64,000 nucleotides of DNA from Ferrimonas balearica DSM 9799 (GTDB taxonomy: Bacteria > Pseudomonadota > Gammaproteobacteria > Enterobacterales > Shewanellaceae), in NCBI RefSeq assembly GCF_000148645.1, contig NC_014541.1:3371139-3435138 (forward strand), given 5' to 3'. The translations under genes and the position numbers were made by a program. The notes under the pieces were generated by a model, which saw only the letters and a program-made list of their open reading frames with translations, ran no database searches and was not told the DNA's origin. Of the stretch, positions 51,918-59,837 are shown one piece after another (position 1 is the stretch's first letter; each line of letters starts with the position of its first letter).

Positions 51918-52457
51918 ATGCGCCTGCTCACCCTCCTGCCCTTTGTCCTGTTTGCCCCCTCCGCCCTGGCCCAGATGCTGGGTCAACAAAGTGAGGAAAC
52001 CGGCCCGGCAGTGCAGCCCCATGTGGCGCTGACTCTGGACTACTACGCCGCAGACAATGCGTTGTGGGGGGTCACCATCGCGCCCACCCACTATGACCCC
52101 AACTACCCACGCTGGGGCTACTACGCCGGGTTTGCCTGGGGGCCGAGCGAATCCCTGTCCCTGCCGGAACCGGAGCAGGGCAAGGTGAAGCAGTATGCGG
52201 GGCGCTTTGGCCTGAGCTATGCGCTGGTGCCGTCACTGCACCTCTATGGCGGAGCCAGCTACTACCTGCGGGAAACCCACCACACCACCGGCATTATGCC
52301 GTTGTGCACCGATTGCGGTCCGGTCTGGACCGAAGATAAGGATTACCGGTGGGGTGCCGAGCTCGGCCTGCGCTGGAATCTGGGCCAGCATATGGTGATT
52401 GGTGCGGGTTACAACTGGGCCACGGAATCGGCCCTGATCAGCATCGGGTTACGCTGA
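51918..52457 (+). CDS. Small outer-membrane beta-barrel protein of unknown function
   Basis: This 179-aa protein has a signal peptide (MRLLTLLPFVLFAPSALA) and a mature part made of alternating strands: HVALTLDYYAADNALWGVTIAP, GYYAGFAWG, AGRFGLSYAL, HLYGGASYYL and ending VIGAGYNWATESALISIGLR, typical of an 8-stranded barrel with C-terminal aromatic-rich strand. Two Cys near residue 140 (LCTDC) could form a disulfide. The family is not identified. It is divergent from mltC by about 320 nt and overlaps the convergent GGDEF gene by nine bases. Confidence 0.7.
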   Translation: MRLLTLLPFVLFAPSALAQMLGQQSEETGPAVQPHVALTLDYYAADNALWGVTIAPTHYDPNYPRWGYYAGFAWGPSESLSLPEPEQGKVKQYAGRFGLSYALVPSLHLYGGASYYLRETHHTTGIMPLCTDCGPVWTEDKDYRWGAELGLRWNLGQHMVIGAGYNWATESALISIGLR

Positions 52458-53555
52458 CACCTCATTGGCCTGGCTCAGGGCCAGCAGTTTGCCCTGCTTG
52501 GCCTGATACATCTGGCGGTCGGCGGCGTTGATCAGGGCATCGGCATCGCTGCCATCCGCCGGCGAGCTGGCCAGGCCGATGCTGATCCCCTGGTGGATCC
52601 GTTCACCACCGGGCAGTGTAATCGCCCGGCCAAACGCCTGCTTGATCCGTCCAGCCAACTGTTCCGCCCGTTCGAAATCGGTCTCCTCCAGCACGATCAC
52701 AAACTCATCGCCGCCGATGCGGGCCAACAGGTCATGCAGCCGCAGGGACCCCTGCAACCGCTTAGCCACCTCCGCCAGCACCGCATCCCCGGCCTCATGA
52801 CCGAAGCGGTCATTGACCAGCTTGAAGTCGTCCAGGTCGAGATAGAGCAGGGTTAGGGGCGCACCACTCTCCTGGCTGCGCAGCACCGCATCCCGGCAGT
52901 GGCTCTGGAAGTGGCGACGGTTGGCCAGGCCGGTCAGAGGGTCGGTGGACGCCAGCCGCACCCAGTTTTGCTCCACCGCTTTCTGCTCAGTGATGTCATT
53001 AACGGTGGCCAGGATCAGCACTTCATCGCTGACGGTGCCGGCCATCACCTGCAGGTGCCACTGGCAGTGCAGCGGCTGCCCGTCGCGGGTGCAATTCAGC
53101 TGCTCGGTTTCCAGGCTGTGCCCTTCCTTCGCCAGCCGGCTCAGCATCCGGGTCAGGCGGCGTTGCTGGGGTTCGGCGCACAGCAGTTTGGCCACCGGCT
53201 CGTTCATCACCGAATCCGGCTCCCAGCCAAACAACCGGGTGGCGGCCCGGTTCCAGCCCTGAATGCGGCCTTTCGGGTCCAGCACCAACAGTGGGGTCGG
53301 GGTGTGATCCAACAGCTGGGTCATCATGGCGCCCTGGCGTTTCAGCTGCAGGTTATAGCGCCACAGGCAGAACAGCAGCAACAATGCCATCGCCAGCAAC
53401 ACCATCACGCTGAGCTGACTGCCCGAGGGCTGAGCCACGGCAGCGTAAGCCATCGGGATAGCCACCACCTGCACCACACCGATCCAGCGGCGGGACATCG
53501 TTGCAGGGCGAGTCAGGCGAATCGCCGGACCCCAGGCCATTGGGCGCATGTTCAA
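52449..53555 (-). CDS. Membrane PAS-GGDEF diguanylate cyclase
   Basis: This 368-aa protein has two N-terminal helices (about residues 24-66), a PAS domain (LLDHTPTPLLVLDPKGRIQGWNRAATRLFGW) and a GGDEF domain with TDPLTGLANRRHF, DLDDFKLVNDRFGHEAGD and the active loop ARIGGDEF. The inhibitory site before it reads RLHD, a complete RxxD, so product inhibition is likely. It should synthesise cyclic di-GMP in response to a PAS-bound ligand or redox cue. It is convergent with the small outer-membrane protein gene and not linked to phosphodiesterase genes. Confidence 0.88.
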   Translation of the reverse strand: MNMRPMAWGPAIRLTRPATMSRRWIGVVQVVAIPMAYAAVAQPSGSQLSVMVLLAMALLLLFCLWRYNLQLKRQGAMMTQLLDHTPTPLLVLDPKGRIQGWNRAATRLFGWEPDSVMNEPVAKLLCAEPQQRRLTRMLSRLAKEGHSLETEQLNCTRDGQPLHCQWHLQVMAGTVSDEVLILATVNDITEQKAVEQNWVRLASTDPLTGLANRRHFQSHCRDAVLRSQESGAPLTLLYLDLDDFKLVNDRFGHEAGDAVLAEVAKRLQGSLRLHDLLARIGGDEFVIVLEETDFERAEQLAGRIKQAFGRAITLPGGERIHQGISIGLASSPADGSDADALINAADRQMYQAKQGKLLALSQANEVSA

Positions 53556-53698
53556 TTCCTTTGATAACCGGTGGTACCGCCCCCCTGGCGGACCTGCATT
53601 GAGTAAAACGGTAACGCTCCGGTTATTGGCTCAGCTTTTTTGATTCCCGGCACTTTGCCGTATGATCACGCCATTCGACCCCTTCAGGAATCGCCAGC

Positions 53699-54460
53699 GT
53701 GGCCAAGAAAAAGTTTTATGTGGTGTGGCAAGGACGTCAGACCGGGATCTTCACCGACTGGCCCAGCACCGAAGCCGCCGTCAGCGGCGTGGCTGGGGCC
53801 AAGTACAAGGGTTACGCCAGCGAAGCGGAGGCTCAGGCCGCGCTCAAGATGGGCTATCAAAAAGCCCTGTCCGCCAAACCCGCCGCCAAGCCTGCGGGCA
53901 AAGCCAAGGCCGCTGCCAAACCGTCCAGCGCGGCCCTGCCTGACACCGACTGGGTCATCTACGCCGACGGCGCCTGTGATCCCAACCCCGGTCAGGCGGG
54001 CACCGGCCTGTCGCTCTACCAGCAGGGTCAGGTCACTGAGCTCTGGTACGGCCTGTACCAGCCGATGGGCACCAACAACACCGCCGAACTGAACGGCCTG
54101 CTGGCCGCTCTGAAACTGGCTCAGCGAGGGGTTGATCAGGGGGCCAGCGTGACCGTACTGTGCGACTCCCAGTACGCCATCAACTGCGTCAGCCGCTGGG
54201 CCGACAGCTGGAAAGCCCAGGGCTGGACGCGCAAGGGCGACCCAATCAAAAACCTCGAGCTGATCCAACAGGCCTACGCCCTCTGGCAAACCCTCAAGGG
54301 GCGCATCACCCTGGCCCACGTGCCGGGCCACGCTGGCATCGAGGGCAACGAGCTGGCCGATCGCATGTCCGTCTACGCGGTGGAGCAGAAGGAAACCGCA
54401 CTGGTGCGCTACCCGGAACCGCTGGATCTGGCCACCGTACTGGCGATGCGCGCTGGCTAA
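53699..54460 (+). CDS. Ribonuclease HI with N-terminal viroplasmin (hybrid-binding) domain
   Basis: This 253-aa protein pairs a small RNA-DNA hybrid-binding domain (KFYVVWQGRQTGIFTDWPSTEAAVSGVAGAKYKGYAS, about residues 5-41) with an RNase HI domain. A Lys/Ala-Pro-rich linker separates them. The catalytic carboxylates are visible in IYADGACDPNPG, NNTAELNGLL, LCDSQYAI and GNELADRM. This is the eukaryotic RNase H1-like layout also found in some bacteria. The start is a GTG at 53699 with AGGAA upstream. It likely removes RNA-DNA hybrids such as R-loops and is additional to a standard RNase H elsewhere. Confidence 0.9.
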   Translation: MAKKKFYVVWQGRQTGIFTDWPSTEAAVSGVAGAKYKGYASEAEAQAALKMGYQKALSAKPAAKPAGKAKAAAKPSSAALPDTDWVIYADGACDPNPGQAGTGLSLYQQGQVTELWYGLYQPMGTNNTAELNGLLAALKLAQRGVDQGASVTVLCDSQYAINCVSRWADSWKAQGWTRKGDPIKNLELIQQAYALWQTLKGRITLAHVPGHAGIEGNELADRMSVYAVEQKETALVRYPEPLDLATVLAMRAG

Positions 54461-54484
54461 GGTGCCGCCGCTCCGTGGATCCCG

Positions 54485-54490
54485 TATAAT
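54485..54490 (+). promoter_or_regulatory. Candidate -10 element for the DEAD-box gene
   Basis: A perfect TATAAT lies 32 nt before the helicase ATG and just after the RNase gene stop. No strong -35 is visible 17 nt upstream. Confidence 0.45.
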
Positions 54491-54521
54491 CAGCACAGCA
54501 TTTTTCCAAGGTTATCCAAGC

Positions 54522-55802
54522 ATGAGTTTCGCCTCACAGGGGTTCTGCCCCGAGATCGTCCAGGCGCTGGAGCAGTGTGGTTATCAGAAGATGACCCCGA
54601 TTCAGCAGAAGGCGATCCCCCTGGCCCGTAAAGGCCACGACATCCTGGCCAACGCCCAGACCGGCACCGGCAAGACCGCCGCGTTCGCCCTGCCCATGCT
54701 GCAGAGCATGGTGGACAAGCCGCAGCAACGCAGCCGCCGTCACGTCCGCGGGCTGATCCTGGCCCCCACCCGTGAACTGGCGCAGCAGGTGGCGGACAAC
54801 GTGGCCCAGTACCACCAGTTCCTGCCGTTCACCTCTGCGGTGGCATACGGCGGCGTGAAGATGGCCAGCCAGGCCCGTCAGCTGGAAGCCGGCGTCGACA
54901 TCCTGGTGGCCACGCCGGGTCGCCTGCAGGAGTTGATGGAGATGAACATGGTCAGTCTCGCCCAGGTGGAATACCTGGTGCTGGACGAAGCTGACCGCAT
55001 GCTGGATATGGGCTTTATCGGCGATATCCAGCGCATCCGCGACCAGATCAAACTGCCCCACCAGACCATGCTGTTCTCGGCCACCTACCCGCCGAAGATG
55101 AAGCAACTGGCGGCAGAGCTGCTGAAAAAGCCCAAGATGGTGTCGGTTGGCGAAGAGAACCGCACCGCCGAAACCGTCGCCCACGTGTTCTACCCGGTCG
55201 ATGAAGACCGCAAGATCGAGCTGCTGTCGGAGCTGATTGGTCGTAAAAACTGGCAACAGGTGCTGGTGTTTGTGAACTACAAAGAGCACGCCGACGCCAT
55301 CGCCGAAGAGCTCAACAACGACGGCCTGACCACCGGCGTCTGCCACGGTGATCGCAGCCAGGGCAACCGCCGCCGGGCGTTGAAAGAGTTTAAAGAGGGC
55401 AAACTGCGGGTACTGGTGGCCACCGATGTGGCGGCCCGTGGCCTCGATATCCAGGGCCTGCCCCACGTGGTGAACTACGACCTGCCGTTCCTGGCTGAGG
55501 ACTACGTGCACCGCATCGGCCGTACCGGTCGGGCTGGCCTGCAGGGCCATGCCGTATCGCTGGTGGGCCGGGAAGATGAGCTGACTGCGGTGCAGATTGA
55601 ACGCCTGATTGGTCAGCGCATCCGCCGTGTGGAACAGCCCGGCTACGAAGCCCGCAACCGCGACGCTTTGGTCGACAAGTTCAACAGCAAGGCCGCCTTC
55701 CGCGACCGCAAAGGCCGCACTAACCGCGCCAGCGACCAGTCCGGTGCCGAGCGCCAGCTGCGCCTGCGACAGGCCGTTAAAGCCCGCCTCAAACAGCGAT
55801 AA
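54522..55802 (+). CDS. DEAD-box ATP-dependent RNA helicase, RhlE-like
   Basis: This 426-aa helicase has all canonical motifs: Q-motif TPIQQKAIPL, AQTGTGKT (Walker A), PTRELAQQ, TPGRL, VLDEADRMLDMGF (DEAD), SATYPP (SAT), ARGLDIQGL and HRIGRTGRAG. The C-terminal extension is basic (KGRTNRASDQSGAERQLRLRQ), suited to RNA binding. The length and core match RhlE or SrmB-type enzymes used in ribosome assembly or RNA decay. The ATG at 54522 has AAGG upstream. It is preceded by a TATAAT box and followed by a small zinc-binding protein gene. Confidence 0.9.
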   Translation: MSFASQGFCPEIVQALEQCGYQKMTPIQQKAIPLARKGHDILANAQTGTGKTAAFALPMLQSMVDKPQQRSRRHVRGLILAPTRELAQQVADNVAQYHQFLPFTSAVAYGGVKMASQARQLEAGVDILVATPGRLQELMEMNMVSLAQVEYLVLDEADRMLDMGFIGDIQRIRDQIKLPHQTMLFSATYPPKMKQLAAELLKKPKMVSVGEENRTAETVAHVFYPVDEDRKIELLSELIGRKNWQQVLVFVNYKEHADAIAEELNNDGLTTGVCHGDRSQGNRRRALKEFKEGKLRVLVATDVAARGLDIQGLPHVVNYDLPFLAEDYVHRIGRTGRAGLQGHAVSLVGREDELTAVQIERLIGQRIRRVEQPGYEARNRDALVDKFNSKAAFRDRKGRTNRASDQSGAERQLRLRQAVKARLKQR

Positions 55803-55855
55803 GCGCCAACAACTATACTCACTCCCAAGGGACACCAACTTTGGGAGTGTTGTTT

Positions 55856-56077
55856 ATGCGCCAGCCTCTTTGCCAACAGTGCCGGAACCTACTGAGCAAC
55901 CAGGACGACCAGCCCCACGAACAGCTGCAGGAGTTTGCCCACCATGAGGCGAGCACCGTGGATGGCGGTTTCTCCGAACACGAATTTCGCTGCAACAACT
56001 GCGGCCATGTCCTTCGCCATATGAGCGGCATCATCATGGACAGCGGCTGGAGCGAGATCCCGGAGCCTCGTACCTGA
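55856..56077 (+). CDS. Small zinc-ribbon-like protein of unknown function
   Basis: This 73-aa protein begins MRQPLCQQCRNLL and later has RCNNCGHVLRHM, giving two CXXC pairs about 35 residues apart, the usual layout of a zinc ribbon. GGGAG lies 8 nt before the ATG, which supports it as a real gene. It has no signal peptide. The role could be a metal or nucleic-acid binding accessory. No family is recognised. Confidence 0.65.
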   Translation: MRQPLCQQCRNLLSNQDDQPHEQLQEFAHHEASTVDGGFSEHEFRCNNCGHVLRHMSGIIMDSGWSEIPEPRT

Positions 56078-56148
56078 GCGCAAAAGCGTTGTTCTGACTG
56101 AGCCCCACTGCTACGCTGAAACACCAAAATCTAAACAGGTGTTTGAAC

Positions 56149-56589
56149 ATGGAATCGTTTCAGCAAGCCTTCCCTTTTTCTGCGCCGGTGCGCGTAGCCT
56201 GGGGCGAAATGGATGCCCTCCAGCACGTCAATAACGCGGTCTACTTCCGCTATTTCGAGACCGCCCGACTGGCCTTCTTCGAGCAACTCAACCTGATGGG
56301 CGAGTTGCAGCAGATGGGCATCGCGCCGGTGCTCAGCGACACCCGCGCCCGCTACCGCCGCCCCGTGACCTACCCGGACCAACTCCAGGTGGGCGCCCGC
56401 ATCACCCACATCGGCGAAGACCGCTTTACCATGGAGTACGGCGTGTTCAGTGCACAGCAACAGGCGCTGACCACCCTTGGGGAAGCGGAGATCGTGATGT
56501 TTAACGTGGCCGCCAAGCGCAAGTGCGCCATCCCTGACGTGCTGAAGCAGCAGCTGCAACGCTACGTGACCACGCCCGAATGTGCCTGA
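56149..56589 (+). CDS. Hotdog-fold acyl-CoA thioesterase (YbgC-like)
   Basis: This 146-aa protein has the 4-hydroxybenzoyl-CoA thioesterase-type signature VAWGEMDALQHVNNAVYFRYFETAR (about residues 15-39), where the Asp of EMD is catalytic. The remaining strands (RARYRRPVTYPDQLQVGARI, FTMEYGVF) fit a single hotdog domain. The ATG at 56149 has CAGGTG upstream; the TTG two codons earlier is less likely. It hydrolyses a CoA thioester of unknown chain type. Its 3' end overlaps the NRDE gene start by ten bases, indicating translational coupling. Confidence 0.88.
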   Translation: MESFQQAFPFSAPVRVAWGEMDALQHVNNAVYFRYFETARLAFFEQLNLMGELQQMGIAPVLSDTRARYRRPVTYPDQLQVGARITHIGEDRFTMEYGVFSAQQQALTTLGEAEIVMFNVAAKRKCAIPDVLKQQLQRYVTTPECA

Positions 56590-57374
56590 TCGCGCTGGAC
56601 TGGCGTCCCGGCACCGCGCAACCGCTGGTGCTGTGGGCCAACCGTGACGAGTTTTTTGCCCGCCCCACTGAGCCCCTGCAACGCTGGAACAACGGCCTCT
56701 GGGCAGGGCGTGATGTCCAGGCCGGAGGCACCTGGCTAGGCCTGTCGGAGCGCGGCGCCTTAGCTGCCCTGACTAACGTGCGTGAACCGGGCCAACCGCC
56801 CGGCCCGCGCTCCCGGGGGGCATTGATCACTGACTTCTTGCTCAGTGATGCTGACCCGATGGCGTTTTTCGAACACTGGCAGGGCGAGCAGTACAGTGGC
56901 GTCAACCTGCTGCTGGTGCGCGGCAACCGGCTGGTGTACGGCTCTAACCGAGGTGCGGGCCGAGGCGCGGGCCCGACGCTGCTGGCACCGGGCCGCTACG
57001 GTCTCAGCAATGCGGCGCTGGATACCCCCTGGCCCAAACTGGAGCGCCTGAAAGCGATGCTGGAACCGGAGCTGGCACCCGATGCCGCACTGGCCCGGCT
57101 TCGCGATACCCACCGTCCTGACGATCATCAGCTGCCCGACACCGGCATCGGACTGGAGTGGGAGCGCCTGCTCTCGCCCATCTTTATCCGCAGCCCACAC
57201 TACGGCACCCGCAGCAGCAGTGTGTTGAGGGTGCAAAGCGATGGCCAGTTTGACTGGCTGGAGCAGGGCTACAGCCCGGATGGGCCGCTGGGGTTAACGC
57301 AGGTGAGCGGTCAGCTGAGGCAGCCTATTGGACAGGATCCGGCGGTGACTCGCGGGTCGGCTGCTGCAGGATAA
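56580..57374 (+). CDS. NRDE/TANGO2 family protein
   Basis: This 264-aa protein begins MCLIALDWRPG, with Cys2 as probable N-terminal nucleophile after Met removal, and has the family motif WANRDEFFARPTEPL (about residues 18-32). Other matches are WAGRDVQAGGTWLGLSERG and SNAALDTPWPKLERLK. NRDE/TANGO2 proteins are widespread but their role is not settled; heme or lipid handling has been proposed. The start overlaps the thioesterase gene. Its 3' end overlaps the convergent small Cys-protein gene by 50 bp. Confidence 0.88.
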   Translation: MCLIALDWRPGTAQPLVLWANRDEFFARPTEPLQRWNNGLWAGRDVQAGGTWLGLSERGALAALTNVREPGQPPGPRSRGALITDFLLSDADPMAFFEHWQGEQYSGVNLLLVRGNRLVYGSNRGAGRGAGPTLLAPGRYGLSNAALDTPWPKLERLKAMLEPELAPDAALARLRDTHRPDDHQLPDTGIGLEWERLLSPIFIRSPHYGTRSSSVLRVQSDGQFDWLEQGYSPDGPLGLTQVSGQLRQPIGQDPAVTRGSAAAG

Positions 57375-57624
57375 CGGTATCCGGCATCCCCTCAGGCTGG
57401 CAAAACAGCTGCTTAGTGTCCGGGTGTTTCATGCATACCCCACCGGTTTCCAGTCCGGTGGGGCCAATGATGGTGCAGGCGTCGCCGGATTTGAGCTGTT
57501 CACAGGCGGCGAGCATTGCCGGGGGCAAGGTACCGGCCTCCGCTTGCTTGGCCTCGTTAGCCAGGGCCGACGGCGCCAGCAGGCACAGACTGAGCAGCAG
57601 GGTTCGGTGCAGTGTGATGGCCAT
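57325..57624 (-). CDS. Small secreted cysteine-containing protein of unknown function
   Basis: This 99-aa protein has a signal peptide (MAITLHRTLLLSLCLLAPSALA). The mature part holds four cysteines (ACEQLKSGDACTIIGPTGLETGGVC and FCQPEG), consistent with disulfide bonds. GAGGGAGAAG lies just upstream of the ATG, a strong ribosome site that supports a real gene. It overlaps the convergent NRDE gene by 50 bp. The family is not recognised. Confidence 0.7.
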   Translation of the reverse strand: MAITLHRTLLLSLCLLAPSALANEAKQAEAGTLPPAMLAACEQLKSGDACTIIGPTGLETGGVCMKHPDTKQLFCQPEGMPDTVILQQPTRESPPDPVQ

Positions 57625-57690
57625 AGGGGCTTCTCCCTCAATGAGTTAGGGAAAAGGTAGACCGGTTCTGCGGCCCTCGCCTCCCGACAA

Positions 57691-57720
57691 CAAAAAACGG
57701 GGCCATTCGGCCCCGTTTTT
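57691..57720. terminator. Bidirectional terminator upstream of the YbjN paralogue
   Basis: A6 then ACGGGGCC-ATTC-GGCCCCGT then T5. On the minus strand it ends the YbjN gene at 57737. Its stem, loop and flanks are identical over about 24 nt to the terminator at 62553-62582. Confidence 0.88.
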
Positions 57721-57736
57721 CATCACGCTGGTGCGC

Positions 57737-58192
57737 TTACAGCATGTTCTCTTCGAAAGTTTCCATCGCCACCTTCCACCAGTCGATGGTGTCTTCCAGG
57801 TTGTCACGGCTGACACCCCGGTAGAGGTTGACGGTGAACTCGATGTTCGGATCGCCATCGCTGTCCAGGTAGGCTTTGCCGTAACGGGTGGACTCGTTCC
57901 AGTCGTTAATGTCAGACATGGAGACGTTGTTGCTGCCCCAGGCCGCGTTAAACTGGATTTCACGGCAGTTACGGCCACTGCTGCAACCGTAGAAGTAAAC
58001 CACGTAGCGAGTGCCGTTGATGCGGCCGACGATCATCGGGTCGCCTTCACCGTCCACGTCAAGGCTGGCTGAGCCAAAACCACGGGCCAGGTTAACGATT
58101 TCGGAAGGGTCAGTGGCATCCACCAGGTCGGCGGAGAGGACGGGAGTGGACGCCAGCAGGGTTGCGGCGGCCAGGGCTCGGATCAGGGTCAT
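57737..58192 (-). CDS. YbjN domain protein, secreted form
   Basis: This 151-aa protein has a signal peptide (MTLIRALAAATLLASTPVLSA) and a YbjN-type fold: EIVNLARGFGSASLDVDGEGDPMIVGRINGTRYVVYFYGCSSGRNCREIQFNAAW, then DWNESTRYGKAYLDSDGDPNIEFTVNL and DTIDWWKVAMETFEE. Two Cys in YGCSSGRNC probably form a disulfide. The ATG at 58192 has AAGGAG upstream. It is a paralogue of the lipoprotein encoded 150 nt upstream, from which it differs mainly at the N-terminus. Both may form a tandem duplicated unit. YbjN proteins act as chaperone-like or stress modulators, but a periplasmic role is not established. Confidence 0.82.
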   Translation of the reverse strand: MTLIRALAAATLLASTPVLSADLVDATDPSEIVNLARGFGSASLDVDGEGDPMIVGRINGTRYVVYFYGCSSGRNCREIQFNAAWGSNNVSMSDINDWNESTRYGKAYLDSDGDPNIEFTVNLYRGVSRDNLEDTIDWWKVAMETFEENML

Positions 58193-58346
58193 GACCGGCT
58201 CCTTGGTCAAAGAAAGTTAAAGAAATTGAGTCAACTGCACTCCGTTAGACATTGTGAAACCTGCCCGACCACCATTCAAGCACCTGTTCACATTTTTCTT
58301 ACGAAGGACCCCCGGAGCGCCCTCAGACGCCCCGGGAGAGCGAGCC

Positions 58347-58874
58347 TCAGAAGCGCTCTTCAAAGGCGGTCATGGCCACCTTCCACCAGTCGATGGTGTC
58401 GTCCAGGTTGGCGCGGGTGACGCCCTTATACAGGTTCACCGTAAACTCCAGCACCGGGTCACCTTCGTGGTCGATGTAGGCCTTACCGTAACGGGTTTCC
58501 TCGTTCCAGCGGTTCACCCCTTCCATGTCCATGTCGGTGCCAGCCCAGGCCGCCACAAACTGAACCTCACGACAGGACTGGCCCGCTTCACAGCCGTAGA
58601 AGTAGACGACGTACTGGGTGCCATTGATGCGCCCGGTGATCATCGGGTCGCCCTCACTGTCGGTCTCCAGCTCAGCGGAGCCGTAACCTCGCGCCAGTTC
58701 AAGAATCGCTTCCGGCGAAGTGCCGTCCACCAGCGCCTGCGCGCCAGTCTCGAGTACCACCGGCTCAGCGTTGGTGTTGGCGGCAGGGCTGGCAGCGGTA
58801 TCGGCCTCGGTGCTGGCGCAACCGGCCAGGGTCAGGGCTGCGGCCAGGCCAAGAAGGGGGCGGAGTCGTTTCAT
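58347..58874 (-). CDS. YbjN domain lipoprotein, paralogue of the downstream gene
   Basis: This 175-aa protein has a lipoprotein signal ending LTLAGC (Cys19), a Ala/Thr/Asn-rich spacer, then the same domain as the downstream gene: EAILELARGYGSAELETDSEGDPMITGRINGTQYVVYFYGC, SCREVQFVAAW, RWNEETRYGKAYIDHEGDP and DTIDWWKVAMTAFEE. The ATG at 58874 has AAGGA 6 nt upstream and gives a good signal. The two differ in that this one is anchored to a membrane and the other is soluble. The pair suggests duplication with a change in localisation. Confidence 0.82.
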   Translation of the reverse strand: MKRLRPLLGLAAALTLAGCASTEADTAASPAANTNAEPVVLETGAQALVDGTSPEAILELARGYGSAELETDSEGDPMITGRINGTQYVVYFYGCEAGQSCREVQFVAAWAGTDMDMEGVNRWNEETRYGKAYIDHEGDPVLEFTVNLYKGVTRANLDDTIDWWKVAMTAFEERF

Positions 58875-59016
58875 GGTCATTCCTTGTGACAAGTAAAAAA
58901 GCCGCTCCACCATCAACTAACAGGTTGATAGATAAAGCGGTTATCAGGCAATGGATCTTAGTGGATGGTCACCGGCGGCACTGTGATCCCATCGGCACCG
59001 ATGCCGGTTCGAACCA

Positions 59017-59715
59017 TCAATCGCCGTAAACGGACTGCGCTTCGTCCTCGCTCAGCAGGCGCCACTCGCCCGGCTCCAGCGTTTCATCCAGCTCAATGGC
59101 ACCGATGGCTTCACGGTGCAGCGCCACCACCTTGTTGCCTAAGGCGGCAAACATCCGCTTCACCTGATGGTACTTGCCCTCTTCGATGGTCAGCAGCACT
59201 TCGGTATCGCTGATCCGCACCAGTTCTGCGGGACGGGTCAGCCCCTCTTCGTTGTGCAGTTGCACCCCTTGTGCCAGCTGCTGTTCGGCATCCGCCACCA
59301 GCGGTTCTGCCAGCCAGGCGCGGTAGCGCTTGCTGCACTGGCGACGGGGCGAGGTGATCTGGTGGCACCATTGGCCATCTTCACTCAACAGCACCAAGCC
59401 GGTGGTGTCGACATCGAGCCGCCCGGCAATGCGCAGGGTTTCGCGCTTGGGCAGCTCAATCAGGTTCAGCACTGATGGGTAGAGCTCATCCACATTGGAG
59501 CAGAGAAACTCCGCCGGTTTATGCAGCATAATGTAGCGGGTGGCCACCGGCCCCAGCGGCACCCCTTCCAGCACCACCTGGGTGTCGTCGGTCACTTTGA
59601 AACCCGGGTCTTTCACCACTTCGCCATCGCACTGTACTTCCCCTTTGTGGAGCAGTTTTTTGGCCATGGAGCGGGTCAGGTCGGTGCAGCTGCACAGGTA
59701 TTTATCAAGACGCAT
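59017..59715 (-). CDS. rsuA: 16S rRNA pseudouridine(516) synthase
   Basis: This 232-aa enzyme has an N-terminal S4 domain (MRLDKYLCSCTDLTRSMAKKLLHKGEV) and a RsuA catalytic domain with the conserved AGRLDVDTTGLVLLSEDG, where the Asp is the nucleophile. The C-terminus includes EGKYHQVKRMFAALGNKVVALHR. It isomerises U516 of 16S rRNA in E. coli. The ATG at 59715 is chosen because it starts the S4 domain. It lies alone between the YbjN genes and the CDF transporter gene. Confidence 0.93.
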   Translation of the reverse strand: MRLDKYLCSCTDLTRSMAKKLLHKGEVQCDGEVVKDPGFKVTDDTQVVLEGVPLGPVATRYIMLHKPAEFLCSNVDELYPSVLNLIELPKRETLRIAGRLDVDTTGLVLLSEDGQWCHQITSPRRQCSKRYRAWLAEPLVADAEQQLAQGVQLHNEEGLTRPAELVRISDTEVLLTIEEGKYHQVKRMFAALGNKVVALHREAIGAIELDETLEPGEWRLLSEDEAQSVYGD

Positions 59716-59837
59716 GGGATTCGAACCTCGGAAAATTTGCCTCATTATCGGGCTTTTTGTCCTGACTAGCGATGGCTTTCAGCGGGATCTCCGCCTAGAC
59801 CTATAAGCTCGCAGATCTGTTTAGGACGGAGTCAGCT

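Noticed and set aside
58917-59016. Possible small RNA or tRNA-like fold in the gap before rsuA
   Set aside because: Short inverted repeats are present but no tRNA arms, promoter or terminator could be assembled.
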